A DNA stretch of 64,000 nt, from contig JACPOP010000026.1 in the NCBI GenBank assembly GCA_016191465.1, positions 1 through 64,000 on the forward strand. Reading direction: 5' to 3'. Shown in pieces: positions 43,682-51,863 of the stretch. A program made the translations under genes and the position numbers. The notes under the pieces are model-generated. The model did not search any database and had not been told where the DNA came from. It saw only the letters and a list, made by a program, of their open reading frames with translations. Source of the DNA: Chloroflexota bacterium (GTDB lineage Bacteria; Chloroflexota; UBA6077; CF-72). Position 1 is the stretch's first letter, and each line of letters begins with the position of its first letter.

Positions 43682-44767
43682 GTGCCCTTCACTCGCCGCA
43701 CCGCACTTCGCCATATTTCCGCCGCGCTCGTCTTCGGCGCTCTCTCCACCAGGGCGGCTTGGGCCGAGGATGAGGTTCCCCTCGTATCGAATGAGGAGGC
43801 GACGCCGACGCAGCCCGGTGGCGTGGGGACGGACGTGCGCGCACCGGAGGAGCCAGCGTTTCGGCCTGTGGTGCGTCCGCTGAAGAACACAGCGGACCTC
43901 CCCGGAACGCTCCTGCTGTCCTCGTCTCGTGAGCGCCCTGGGATCGGCGACACGACGGATCGCTATCGGCTCTTTACCCTGCAGGGCGGGGCGCTGACGC
44001 GCATCAGTTACCCGGATGAAGAGCTCGGGCCTTCCGCGGCCGTCCTCTCGCAGGATGGCAAGCAGGCGCTCGTAGTGGCGGGTAGCCGAGCGATCTACCT
44101 GCTCGACCTGAAAGGCGGCACTGGCCCAAGGCCGGTGCTGCAGCGACTGGAAGCGATATCGCCTTCGCAGTCGGATTCGTACATGGGCGTGGCCTGGTCC
44201 CTGGACGAGACGCGCGTCATGGTGGCACGCCCGAAACCGTTCGGCATGACGGTGGTGTCGGTGGCGGATGGCGCCAGCGTGTTGACCCCGTACCTGGGGT
44301 TCCAGCCGAGCTTTGCGCCCGACGGGAAGCAGTTCGCCTTCTCGTACCTGGCGCCAGGAGAACCCGCGGCAGCAATCTACGTGGCGCCCACGGATGGGCT
44401 TGATGCGCCCCGCAAGCTCACCCCGACCCAGGCCTACGAGACGTGGCCAGCGTGGCTCGGCGACGGCCAACGGATCGCCTACCTGTCCCGAGGGGACACG
44501 TGGGAGGTGCACGTCTGGAACCTGCGGACCCAGGCTGAGCAGGTCGTGGCGCGGTCGCCTTCGACGGACACGGCGATCGTGGGTTTCGTCTTCTCCCAGG
44601 ACGGCGAGTGGGTGGCGTGCTCGCTGCTCGAGGCGCGCACGCAGCAGCGCAGCGTGCGGGTGGTCAGCGTCCTCGATACGTCGGTGTGGCTGGACCTACC
44701 TCGGGAAGGTGCCTGGAATGACCGTGCGCTCAGTTGGGCAGATGGGAGCGCCGCGGCGCGGGCCTGA
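43682..44767 (+). CDS. Secreted TolB-like beta-propeller protein
   Basis: 361 residues from GTG 43682. The N-terminus MPFTRRTALRHISAALVFGA ends in an AWA cleavage site; RR followed by a hydrophobic run could allow Tat export, although the full Tat motif is not met. Propeller-like turns recur: VLSQDGKQALVVAG, PSFAPDGKQFAFSYL, PAWLGDGQRIAYLSRGD and VFSQDGEWVACSLLE. It lacks the lipobox of its divergent neighbour, so one may be anchored and the other free. The binding target is unknown. It ends at a strong terminator shared with the convergent gene. Confidence 0.82.
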   Translation: MPFTRRTALRHISAALVFGALSTRAAWAEDEVPLVSNEEATPTQPGGVGTDVRAPEEPAFRPVVRPLKNTADLPGTLLLSSSRERPGIGDTTDRYRLFTLQGGALTRISYPDEELGPSAAVLSQDGKQALVVAGSRAIYLLDLKGGTGPRPVLQRLEAISPSQSDSYMGVAWSLDETRVMVARPKPFGMTVVSVADGASVLTPYLGFQPSFAPDGKQFAFSYLAPGEPAAAIYVAPTDGLDAPRKLTPTQAYETWPAWLGDGQRIAYLSRGDTWEVHVWNLRTQAEQVVARSPSTDTAIVGFVFSQDGEWVACSLLEARTQQRSVRVVSVLDTSVWLDLPREGAWNDRALSWADGSAAARA

Positions 44768-44786
44768 TAGCCGGATGGCGACAAAC

Positions 44787-44820
44787 AAAGAGGGCGGGGG
44801 CAATTGCCCCCGCCCTCTTT
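44787..44820. terminator. Bidirectional terminator, perfect palindrome
   Basis: A perfect 34-base palindrome with arms of AAAGAGGGCGGGGGC type around CAATTG. On the minus strand it is followed by TTTGTTTGT, on the plus strand only by TTT. It lies between convergent genes ending at 44767 and 44840 and should stop both. Confidence 0.85.
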
Positions 44821-44839
44821 CGGTCTGCCTGGCGCGCAG

Positions 44840-45352
44840 TTAGGGAGCGCGCTCGACGTCTTCGGACTTGAACGGGATCCAGGCGTAATTGTTTGTCGCC
44901 AGGTCCAGGATGTAGGCATAGCCTTCGCGCAGGAAGAAGGCAATGACCTGCGAGCCCGCGGGGCGAACGCCGAATGTGACACTGTCGGGACCTTGTGACG
45001 CGGTGGACAGGATCGGCAGCGGCCTCTCCACGATCATGAGTTGCGGTGAAAGCAGCTCCAGCACCACCGCCCGGGGGCCGAAGTAGGAGAAGACCACGGT
45101 GGCCATCGGCACGTCCGCGATCTCGGGAATGATCTGCTCCGGCAGCACGGCCCTGACGCCGGGAGGCGCAAGGGGCAGGAGTGGCGCAAACGCGTCGGCA
45201 CCCGTCACCAGGAACAGGCCAGGGATGGTCTGGATGACGACCAGCGGAACCCCATTTTCCGCCGGCGGCGGAACCGTCTGCGCGGCGACGGTCCCGGCGA
45301 GCGCGGTGGCCGCAGCCAGTCCGAGAAAGAAAGCTCGTAGTAGGTGCTTCAA
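44840..45352 (-). CDS. Secreted protein of unknown function
   Basis: 170 residues from TTG 45352, supported by a GGAGG site at 45359-45363 with six bases spacing. The signal peptide KHLLRAFFLGLAAATALAG ends near VAAQ. The mature part is hydrophobic-strand rich (PLVVIQTIPGLFLVTG, MATVVFSYFGPRAVVLELL, QVIAFFLREGYAYILDLA) with one charged helix at the end, and has no cysteine or catalytic motif. I do not recognise a family. It may form a small extracytoplasmic beta domain. Confidence 0.72.
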   Translation of the reverse strand: MKHLLRAFFLGLAAATALAGTVAAQTVPPPAENGVPLVVIQTIPGLFLVTGADAFAPLLPLAPPGVRAVLPEQIIPEIADVPMATVVFSYFGPRAVVLELLSPQLMIVERPLPILSTASQGPDSVTFGVRPAGSQVIAFFLREGYAYILDLATNNYAWIPFKSEDVERAP

Positions 45353-45498
45353 GCGCGGCCTCCGTGAAAGTAGGAGCGTTCGATAACGCCTCTGGCCACT
45401 CTACCACGCACCGTTTCGGGCGGCAAGCACCAGAAACGCTAAGGTCGGCAGCCCGGAACCCGAGGCGCGGTTCCATCTGCCAATGAGCCCGACCGCCC

Positions 45499-47763
45499 CT
45501 ACGGCGCGGCGCGCGTGGGTGCCGGCGTGGGCGCGGCTTGTGGTGCCGATGCGCCGCCGGTGCGCGCGGTGGGGACGGGGGTGGGCGCGGTTGCCGGGAC
45601 CGTGGTCGCCGCTGGTGCTGGCGGTGTGGTGGCCGCCGCGGGCGCGCGCGTTGGGACGGCCGCGGCCGGGACAGCAGTTGCCGTGGGCGCGGCCCCGGCC
45701 GCTCCGGCAGTCGCGGCCGGGCGCGCGGTGGCGTCGGCCGCCGGCGCCTGCGCGGACGCCGCGTTCGTGGCGGATGCGGCGGGCGTGCCGGTCGCACGGG
45801 CTGGCTCAGCGGCGGCAGCCGCGGCGGCTTCCTTGTCGCCAACGACCTTCGCCAGCGCATCCTCGACGCTGGCGGTCGCGGGCTTGCCTTTCGTGCCGAC
45901 GAGGGTGACGTTGCGTGAGGGCGCGTACGTGGTCTTCAGCTTCAGCGTGCGCGGTTCGGCGCCCTTCGGGGTGACGGACCGGGTGACGACCGCGTCAAAG
46001 CCCTCGCGCGCCGATTCCACCTGGAGCGTACGCCCCCACACGAACGACGGCTCTGGCTCGGCGACCGGTTTGGGATCGGCCGGGGTGCGGTTGCTGATGT
46101 CGGCGGGTGAGACATCCACTTTCCAGGTTGGCTTCGTGCCGTACAGGGCGAAGTAGAGGTTCGACTCGTCCGTGGCGGACTGGATCAGGACGTACGTGTC
46201 GGTCGGGTTGATCCAGCGGAAGTCCAGGCCGGCGTCGCTATCGACGGCAGCGTCCAGCCCGACCACGCCTCGTGAGGTGTAGGCGGGGATCCAGTACGTG
46301 TGCGGGTAGCGCTCTTCGAGTGGGTAGCCGCTCCAGAACACCGGCTGGAACAGCGTCGTGGCCACCTGGCAGATGCCGCCGGCCACACTGGGCACGGTCT
46401 TCACGCCTTCGCTGCCGGTTGTGATGCCGAACCCCCACTGGAAGCCCGCTTCCAGGGTGGTGGGGCCGACCTCCTTGTTGAAGGAGAAGGTCCCGCCCGG
46501 CGGCACGAGCACGCCGTTGAGGCGCTCGGCGGCCAGTTTGATGTTCGCCTGCTTCTCGGGGAGTGAGCCGGCGAAGGACGTGGAGCCGCGGTCGATGAGC
46601 TCCACGATGCCAAGCGACTTGAGATCGTCCGAGGGGACCGTGGGCCGCGTGGCCGCCACCGGGATCTCGGCCGTTCGCTCGCCGGCGAGCAGCCGCGTGC
46701 GCAGAAGCTGCACCGTGGCGGCCTGGTCGAGCACGCGGCCGTCGCGGCTCTCGCGCAGCACCTTCAGCGACCCGTTGGTGAACTGGACGCGCGCGTTCTG
46801 GACCTCCTGGTTCACGTCCTTCGCGAGCTTGCCGACGAACGCCTGGAGCGACGCCTCGTCGAGTTTCACCGACACGGGTTGGCCCGCCCGCGCCGGTTGC
46901 TCCAGCGAGACCAGCTTCAGGACCTCGGCGCGCTCGAGGGGCCAGCGCTGCTTGCCGAACGTCAGCGTCAGGGGTGCTTCGGAGCCGGTGCTGCCGAGGA
47001 GGCGCTGCAACTGATCGCGCGCGGTCTGCACCTGCTCGTTGGCCACCAGCGGCGGAGTCTCACGCACGACCAGGTCCGCCGCGGGACTGGCGAGCACCAT
47101 GGCCCGGGTAATCCGCTCGCGAGAACCGGGGACGTCCAGGGCGACGCCCGTCTCGGCCGCCTGGTACTGGAACGTGCCGTCCTTGCTGTTGAGCACCAGC
47201 CCTGCGTCCCGCGGCGGCCGGTCCACCTCGCGGGCAATTTTCGTGAGCGAGCCGTCCAGTGCCGCCTGGTCGGTCGTGCCGTCCACCGCGATGCTGCGCC
47301 CGCTGAGCAAGGCGCCCAACTGCTCGCCCAGACGGGAGGCTGGGTTGCCCTCACGCCCGACGCGGTATGAGGCCAGCGCCAGGTCGGCCGGGTCGAGCCG
47401 CAGCCCAAGATCGCGCGCGCTGGTGTTCCAGGCGCGGTCGCCGTAGGCGAGCTTCAGGGGCCGCCCGAGCAGGACGTCCACGCTGGGCGCAATCCGCGCC
47501 GCCGCGTCCTGGCGAGACAATCCGCCGACGGATGTGCCGAGCACCGTCACGCCGGGCGCTACGCGGTCCCAGTTGGCAGCTTCAAAGCCCACTAGGCCGG
47601 CGAGCGTGAGGGCCAGGACCGCGGCGAGCCCCATCAGCACGTTCGCGCTGCTGACGCCGCCACTGAGTGGGGCGCGTACGTCGCGAGGACGTTGGGAGGG
47701 TAGGGCGCGGGAGACAGTCGACACGGGCGGGAAAGAAACGAGCGGGGCCACCGTTTCTAACAC
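45499..47763 (-). CDS. VanW-family wall protein with peptidoglycan-binding region
   Basis: 754 residues from GTG 47763. One membrane helix (LMGLAAVLALTLAGLVGF) at about 43-60 anchors it. About 70-380 holds two repeats like the YoaR/PG_binding_4 domains that precede VanW. The VanW domain proper spans about 400-530, with LNGVLVPPGGTFSFNKEVGP, SVAGGICQVATTLFQPVFW and RYPHTYWIPAYTSRG. After a small strand domain the last 110 or so residues are Ala/Pro/Thr-rich, a wall-spanning or disordered tail. VanW proteins occur in Gram-positive and Chloroflexota envelopes; their biochemical role is not settled. Confidence 0.9.
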   Translation of the reverse strand: MLETVAPLVSFPPVSTVSRALPSQRPRDVRAPLSGGVSSANVLMGLAAVLALTLAGLVGFEAANWDRVAPGVTVLGTSVGGLSRQDAAARIAPSVDVLLGRPLKLAYGDRAWNTSARDLGLRLDPADLALASYRVGREGNPASRLGEQLGALLSGRSIAVDGTTDQAALDGSLTKIAREVDRPPRDAGLVLNSKDGTFQYQAAETGVALDVPGSRERITRAMVLASPAADLVVRETPPLVANEQVQTARDQLQRLLGSTGSEAPLTLTFGKQRWPLERAEVLKLVSLEQPARAGQPVSVKLDEASLQAFVGKLAKDVNQEVQNARVQFTNGSLKVLRESRDGRVLDQAATVQLLRTRLLAGERTAEIPVAATRPTVPSDDLKSLGIVELIDRGSTSFAGSLPEKQANIKLAAERLNGVLVPPGGTFSFNKEVGPTTLEAGFQWGFGITTGSEGVKTVPSVAGGICQVATTLFQPVFWSGYPLEERYPHTYWIPAYTSRGVVGLDAAVDSDAGLDFRWINPTDTYVLIQSATDESNLYFALYGTKPTWKVDVSPADISNRTPADPKPVAEPEPSFVWGRTLQVESAREGFDAVVTRSVTPKGAEPRTLKLKTTYAPSRNVTLVGTKGKPATASVEDALAKVVGDKEAAAAAAAEPARATGTPAASATNAASAQAPAADATARPAATAGAAGAAPTATAVPAAAVPTRAPAAATTPPAPAATTVPATAPTPVPTARTGGASAPQAAPTPAPTRAAP

Positions 47764-47840
47764 ACACCTATCCTGGAACCGAAGAGTTTGGGTCTCACCA
47801 GGGGCACGGTTCCCCCGCCAGGGACCCTACGAACAGGTGC

Positions 47841-48077
47841 TCATGAGTCGTTCCACTGGAGCTGGCGCAACACCACCACGTCATCGCCACGCGCCTGGAT
47901 GGGCTCGTCTTCCGGCAGATCCGACGCCCGCGCAAGCGCTTCGCTCACATGCAGGAGCTCGCCGTTCCACCACACCTGTTCGGCGAGTCCGCCGCGGAGG
48001 GCACGGGCGCGGAGTCGCCGAATGAGCTGCTCTCGATTCATGTTGGGCACGGCATCGGGAAGCATGAGACGTGCCAT
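47841..48077 (-). CDS. Small hypothetical protein
   Basis: 78 residues from ATG 48077; ATG 48041 would give 66. It is charged, with helical NREQLIRRLRARALRGGLAE then EQVWWNGELLHVSEALARA, and ends VVLRQLQWNDS. No domain recognised. The frame continues upstream without family features. It lies between the VanW gene and a methyltransferase, so no operon partner is evident. Confidence 0.4.
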   Translation of the reverse strand: MARLMLPDAVPNMNREQLIRRLRARALRGGLAEQVWWNGELLHVSEALARASDLPEDEPIQARGDDVVVLRQLQWNDS

Positions 48078-48291
48078 TCGGCGGCGGCGCGCCCGTGGCG
48101 CGCTTGTGCCGCTCGCTGAACAGCCGGCTCTCTTGTGCTTCTGGGAAGGCTTGTTTATTCTCCGCGAGAAGGTCGCCCCCTGACCGGGGCCAGGCAGCGC
48201 GGTTGGCGCGCTGGAGCACGACGAACGAACGCATCGATGAACGAACCGTTCGAGCGCTCCCCGCCCCGTTCCAGGAGGTCGAACAACCACC

Positions 48292-49038
48292 GTGGCAATG
48301 ACCATTCAAGCGACGAACCACACCAAGGCCATCCGCCTCGGGCACCCCAGCTACGTCTGGCGCCGCGGCCAGGACCGTCGCATGCAGCAGATCCGTGAGT
48401 TCGTGGAGCTGCGCGGCAAGCGCATCCTGGACATCGGCTGTGGGATGGGCATGTACGTGTCGCGGCTGCGCCAGTACAGCAACGACGTGTATGGCGTGGA
48501 CGTGGACCCCGAGAAGATCGCCGAGGCGAGTAGCTGGCTGCCCAACCTGAAGGTGGCACCAGGCGAGCTGCTGCCGTTCGAGGACAACACCTTCGACGTG
48601 ATCCTGCTCAACGAGGTCATCGAGCACGTCGAGGACGACCAGAAGACGATCCAGGAGGCGTATCGCCTGCTGGTGCCGGGCGGCCACATCGTGATCTATG
48701 CGCCGAACCGGCTGTACCCGTTCGAGACGCACGGGTTTTACTTCGCGGGCAAGTACTACTTCCGCCTGCTGCCGGTGCTGGCCAACTGGGTGCCAGACTT
48801 CGTGCGCAACTACTTTGCGCCGCACGTGCGCATCTACACGCGCGCCAGCATCCGCCAACTGTTCAAGGGCCTGGATGCGCGCTTCGTGGTGGAATCGCAC
48901 ATCTTCCCGGGCCTGGACAACTGGGCCGAGCGCGGCCTGGTGGGGCGCATCTTCCGAGACCTGATGCACGCGGCGGAAAGCTCGCCCCTGCGGGCGTTTG
49001 GCATCTCGCACTTCGTGGTGGTGCAGAAGCCCGCGTAG
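48292..49038 (+). CDS. Class I SAM-dependent methyltransferase
   Basis: 248 residues from GTG 48292 (ATG 48298 is equally possible). SAM-binding motif I ILDIGCGMGMYVSRL, the acidic VDVDPEKI, motif with LPFEDNTFDVILLNEVIEHV and the post-motif LLVPGGHIVIYAPN belong to the UbiE/Methyltransf_11 type. The substrate is not determinable. A tail of about 100 residues rich in Phe, Tyr and Arg (GFYFAGKYYFRLLPVL) may contact a lipid or membrane acceptor. It ends about 70 bases before a SAM riboswitch, but it lies upstream of it and is not controlled by it. Confidence 0.88.
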   Translation: MAMTIQATNHTKAIRLGHPSYVWRRGQDRRMQQIREFVELRGKRILDIGCGMGMYVSRLRQYSNDVYGVDVDPEKIAEASSWLPNLKVAPGELLPFEDNTFDVILLNEVIEHVEDDQKTIQEAYRLLVPGGHIVIYAPNRLYPFETHGFYFAGKYYFRLLPVLANWVPDFVRNYFAPHVRIYTRASIRQLFKGLDARFVVESHIFPGLDNWAERGLVGRIFRDLMHAAESSPLRAFGISHFVVVQKPA

Positions 49039-49059
49039 CCCCACTGGCGGCGGCTCTGG

Positions 49060-49065
49060 TACATT
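49060..49065 (+). promoter_or_regulatory. Possible -10 element (TACATT) for the riboswitch transcript
   Basis: TACATT lies about 45 bases before the riboswitch aptamer. No -35 is clear, so this is a weak call. Confidence 0.25.
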
Positions 49066-49106
49066 CTTCTCGCGACCGCTCACACGGCGTCCGCCACAAC
49101 TTCATA

Positions 49107-49250
49107 GCACCCTTATCAAGAGAGGTGGAGGGGAACGGCCCTGTGAAGCCCGGCAACCCCCTCGCTCGTGCGCAGGCGCAGGAGTGGGGCAGGTGCCAAT
49201 TCCGCTAGTGGCTCTGTCTATCCCGGACGGAGCGGGCTAGAAGATGAGGG
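49107..49250 (+). ncRNA. SAM-I riboswitch (S-box)
   Basis: The stretch keeps the SAM-I core in order: CTTATCAAGAGAGGTGGAGG from 49112, GGCCCTGTGAAGCCCGGCAA from 49137, GGTGCCAATTCC at 49192-49203, and AGATGAGGG closing the P1 helix at 49242-49250. SAM-I senses S-adenosylmethionine and usually lowers expression when it is plentiful. The 3' strand of P1 and the following AGCTCGTG can instead pair with CACGAGCCCCTC just before the terminator, forming an antiterminator. The downstream gene is therefore expected to serve methionine or sulfur amino acid supply. Confidence 0.93.
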
Positions 49251-49278
49251 AGCTCGTGCTCACGCGTGGCACCTCACG

Positions 49279-49303
49279 AGCCCCTCACCCCGAGGGGCTT
49301 TTT
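49279..49303 (+). terminator. Expression-platform terminator of the SAM riboswitch
   Basis: Stem AGCCCCTC (49279-49286) with GAGGGGCT (49292-49299), a five-base loop, then a run of Ts. Its 5' arm is the partner of the antiterminator strand, so SAM binding should favour this hairpin. It lies 46 bases before the start of the PLP enzyme gene. Confidence 0.92.
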
Positions 49304-49349
49304 GTATTCGGTTTCTGCCGCGAGCAGCCTGGAGGAGCCAGCACAACCT

Positions 49350-50642
49350 ATGGCGATCATCACCGCAGACGTACCGGCGCCCGTGGTGGCGTCCACCAGC
49401 CGCGTGCGCGGCCTGCAATGCCGCGAATGCGGACAGCTTTATCCGCGCGCCCCCATGCACGTCTGTGAGCTGTGCTTTGGTCCCCTGGAGGTCGCTTACG
49501 ACTACGACGTGATCCGTCGAATGGTGAGCCGTGAGTCCATCGAGCGCGGGCCGCATTCGCTGTGGCGCTACCGCGACCTGCTGCCCGTAACGAGCGACCG
49601 CGTGGTAGACAGCGGGGCGGGCTTCACCCCGTTGCTGCGCGCCGAGAACCTGGGCCGTGCCCTGGGGCTGCGGAACCTGTGGGTCAAGAACGACACCGTG
49701 AACCCCACGTTCTCGTTCAAGGACCGCCCGGTTTCCATGGCCAGCAGCGTCGCCGCCTACGACTTCGGGTTTGACACCCTGGCGTGCGCCTCGACGGGGA
49801 ACCTCGCGGGCTCGGTGGCCGCCCACGCGGCGCGCGCCTGGATGCGCGCCTGCATCTTCATTCCCGCGGACCTGGAGCCCAGCAAGATCTCTGGCGCGTC
49901 CATCTACGATCCCATTCTTGTCGCGGTAGACGGCAACTACGACGACGTCAACCGGCTGTGCAGCGAGATTGGCGACCTGTACGGCTGGGCGTTTGTCAAC
50001 ATCAATGTACGGCCGTACTACTCCGAGGGATCGAAGACCCTCGCCTACGAAGTGGCCGAGCAGTTGGGCTGGCGTCTCCCGGACCGGGTCGTGGTGCCGA
50101 TCGCTAGCGGCTCGATGTTCACGAAGATCCACAAGGGCTTTCGCGAGCTCAGCTCGCTCGGGCTGGTGGCTGCTGGGAACGTGAAGATGGTCGGTGCCCA
50201 GGCGCTCGGCTGTTCGCCGGTGGTGACCGCCTTCAAGGAACACACCCACGACGTGCGGCCCGTCCGCCCCAACACCATCGTCAAGAGCCTCGCCATCGGC
50301 AACCCGGCCGACGGCTATTACTCGGTGAAGATCGTCGAGGAGACCGGCGGCGACCTGGAAGCGGTTACCGACGACGAGACAGTGGACGGCATCCGCCTGC
50401 TGGCCCGCACGGAAGGCATCTACGCCGAGACTGCCGGTGGAGTGACCGTGGGCGTTCTGAAAAAGCTGGCTTTGCGCGGGGCGATTGACCCCGACGAGAC
50501 CGTGGTCGCGTATATCACGGGGAATGGCCTGAAGACCCCGGATGCCGCCGCCGGCGTGTTGGCCCCGCCGCTGCACGTGGCACCCACGCTCTCTGCGTTC
50601 GAGGCGGCCTACAAAGACCTGCTGGCCCGCACTGGCGCCTGA
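49350..50642 (+). CDS. thrC: Threonine-synthase-fold PLP enzyme under SAM riboswitch control
   Basis: 430 residues from ATG 49350 with GGAGG at 49331-49335. The open frame to 49266 runs through the terminator and is not coding. Residues 24-42 form a small zinc ribbon (CxxC ... CxxC). PLP lysine Lys124 lies in NPTFSFKDRP, where classic threonine synthases have NPTGSFKDRG. CASTGNLAGSVAAHAA holds the phosphate site, and IASGSMFTKIHKG lies near the PLP phosphate. The fold makes threonine from O-phosphohomoserine, but regulation by SAM and a CysO-like carrier next door argue for homocysteine synthesis. The gene symbol follows the family, not proven activity. No other methionine gene is present. 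Confidence 0.85.
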   Translation: MAIITADVPAPVVASTSRVRGLQCRECGQLYPRAPMHVCELCFGPLEVAYDYDVIRRMVSRESIERGPHSLWRYRDLLPVTSDRVVDSGAGFTPLLRAENLGRALGLRNLWVKNDTVNPTFSFKDRPVSMASSVAAYDFGFDTLACASTGNLAGSVAAHAARAWMRACIFIPADLEPSKISGASIYDPILVAVDGNYDDVNRLCSEIGDLYGWAFVNINVRPYYSEGSKTLAYEVAEQLGWRLPDRVVVPIASGSMFTKIHKGFRELSSLGLVAAGNVKMVGAQALGCSPVVTAFKEHTHDVRPVRPNTIVKSLAIGNPADGYYSVKIVEETGGDLEAVTDDETVDGIRLLARTEGIYAETAGGVTVGVLKKLALRGAIDPDETVVAYITGNGLKTPDAAAGVLAPPLHVAPTLSAFEAAYKDLLARTGA

Positions 50643-50806
50643 CCCGTGGTTCATGTGGCAGGCAATGCGCCATTCACGCACTGGCGCGCCCCTTCCATCC
50701 CGCCGCGCCGCGGTGGAAGCGCTCGATGCGACCCACATGACGCACGGGTGTGTGTTCCGCCCGTGTATCCCGCCCCTGATTTTGACCTGGAGGTCTACTG
50801 CTCCCG

Positions 50807-51085
50807 ATGAATGTCCGAGTCCGCATTCCTGCACCGCTGCGCCAGGCGACCGATGGTGCTGCCGAGGCATCCGTTCAGGCGGCCCCACTCTCCGCGGCCC
50901 TGGGCGAGCTTGAGACGCAGTTCCCCGGCATGAAGGGCCGGCTGCGCGACGATGCCGGCGCCTTGCGCCGCTTCGTGAACATCTACGTCAATGGCGAGGA
51001 CGTGCGGTTCTTGCAAGGTCTCGACACCGACCTGAAGGCGGGCGACGAGGTGAGCATCATCCCCGCCGTGGCCGGCGGCGCCTGA
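50807..51085 (+). CDS. CysO/ThiS/MoaD-like sulfur-carrier protein
   Basis: 92 residues from ATG 50807. Ubiquitin-like fold close to Mycobacterium CysO, with FVNIYVNGEDVRF and SIIPAVAGGA. The carrier C-terminus of these proteins is Gly-Gly, made into a thiocarboxylate that donates sulfide. Here one Ala follows the Gly-Gly, so a protease such as Mec would have to trim it. It lies 164 bases after the SAM-controlled PLP enzyme on the same strand with a GGAGG site at 50789-50793. No terminator is seen between them, so they probably share the riboswitch transcript. A second carrier is at 57747-58028. Confidence 0.9.
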   Translation: MNVRVRIPAPLRQATDGAAEASVQAAPLSAALGELETQFPGMKGRLRDDAGALRRFVNIYVNGEDVRFLQGLDTDLKAGDEVSIIPAVAGGA

Positions 51086-51098
51086 GCAACCTGGCTGG

Positions 51099-51863
51099 TT
51101 AGCGCACGAACGCGCCCGGCGGGCGACTGGCGGAGTGACGTTCGAGGATGGGCTGGATGCCAAGCTCCTGAACGAGCGGGGCCCACAGCACAAAGCCAGG
51201 GTCCACGTGCTCGGCGCGGCTGAGCAGCTCACGCGTACGCAGGAAGCGGCCGCTGCCAGCTTCGACGGCCACCACGTAGAGAATGGCCTTCACCGAAAGC
51301 GGACGGGAGGCCAGCACCGTGCTGGCCAGGTTGTACGCCTGCTGCTTGCCGCCAAGGCGCCACAGGACCGTAGCCAGTGCGAGTGGTGCCGCGGGGTCTT
51401 GTGGTGATTGCGCGGCCGCGTGGCGGAGCGCCGTGGCCGCTGAATCTAGCCGCCCGTCCTGGAGCAGCCCAATCCCTTCCGCGAGCGTCGATTCGGGGAA
51501 CTCCGCGCCGAGGCGCACCACCTCTTTGCGGATGTTTTGATCGTGCGGCTCCCGCTCCCAGGCGGCGAGGAACTTTGCCGCGGCCCGCTCGCGGTCGCCA
51601 CGGCGCTCGAACCAGACCGCCTGACCGACCTCGGCCAGGGGGTCCTCGGGGTCCAGCGCCGCGCAATGCTGGAACGTCTCAAACGCTTCCGCTTGGCGCA
51701 GGCTGAGCTGGGCCCAGGCGAGGGCCCGGAGGGCGATGAGGCAATCAGGGTGGGTCCGCAGGGCCCGCTCGGCGGCGTTGGCAGCATCAAAATGCCGGCC
51801 CTGAATGGCAGCCTCTCGGGCTTCCTCCAAGTGGATCGCGGGATCAGCCACGGTGCGCCTCAC
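51099..51863 (-). CDS. TPR-repeat protein
   Basis: 254 residues from GTG 51863, overlapping the previous gene by 20 bases. Helical repeats of tetratricopeptide spacing run through it: RHFDAANAAERALRTHPDCL, AEAFETFQHCAALDPEDPLA, GDRERAAAKFLAAWEREPHD and RLDSAATALRHAAAQSPQDP. TPRs scaffold protein contacts. No signal peptide or membrane helix, so it is cytoplasmic. It is the third gene of an operon with a ParA ATPase and a ribbon-helix-helix protein, and may be cargo, adaptor or hub for that system. Confidence 0.78.
   Translation of the reverse strand: MRRTVADPAIHLEEAREAAIQGRHFDAANAAERALRTHPDCLIALRALAWAQLSLRQAEAFETFQHCAALDPEDPLAEVGQAVWFERRGDRERAAAKFLAAWEREPHDQNIRKEVVRLGAEFPESTLAEGIGLLQDGRLDSAATALRHAAAQSPQDPAAPLALATVLWRLGGKQQAYNLASTVLASRPLSVKAILYVVAVEAGSGRFLRTRELLSRAEHVDPGFVLWAPLVQELGIQPILERHSASRPPGAFVR

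Noticed and set aside
45499-45850. GC-rich low-complexity stretch considered as a tandem repeat or CRISPR-like array
   Set aside because: It encodes an Ala/Pro/Thr-rich tail; there are no evenly spaced identical repeats.
45515-46156. Plus-strand Ala/Gly/Val-rich frame over the VanW tail
   Set aside because: It arises from the repetitive GC-rich tail of the VanW gene read in reverse.
49266-49349. Upstream start of the threonine-synthase-like gene
   Set aside because: The frame is open but runs through the riboswitch terminator; ATG 49350 has a ribosome site and begins the conserved protein.
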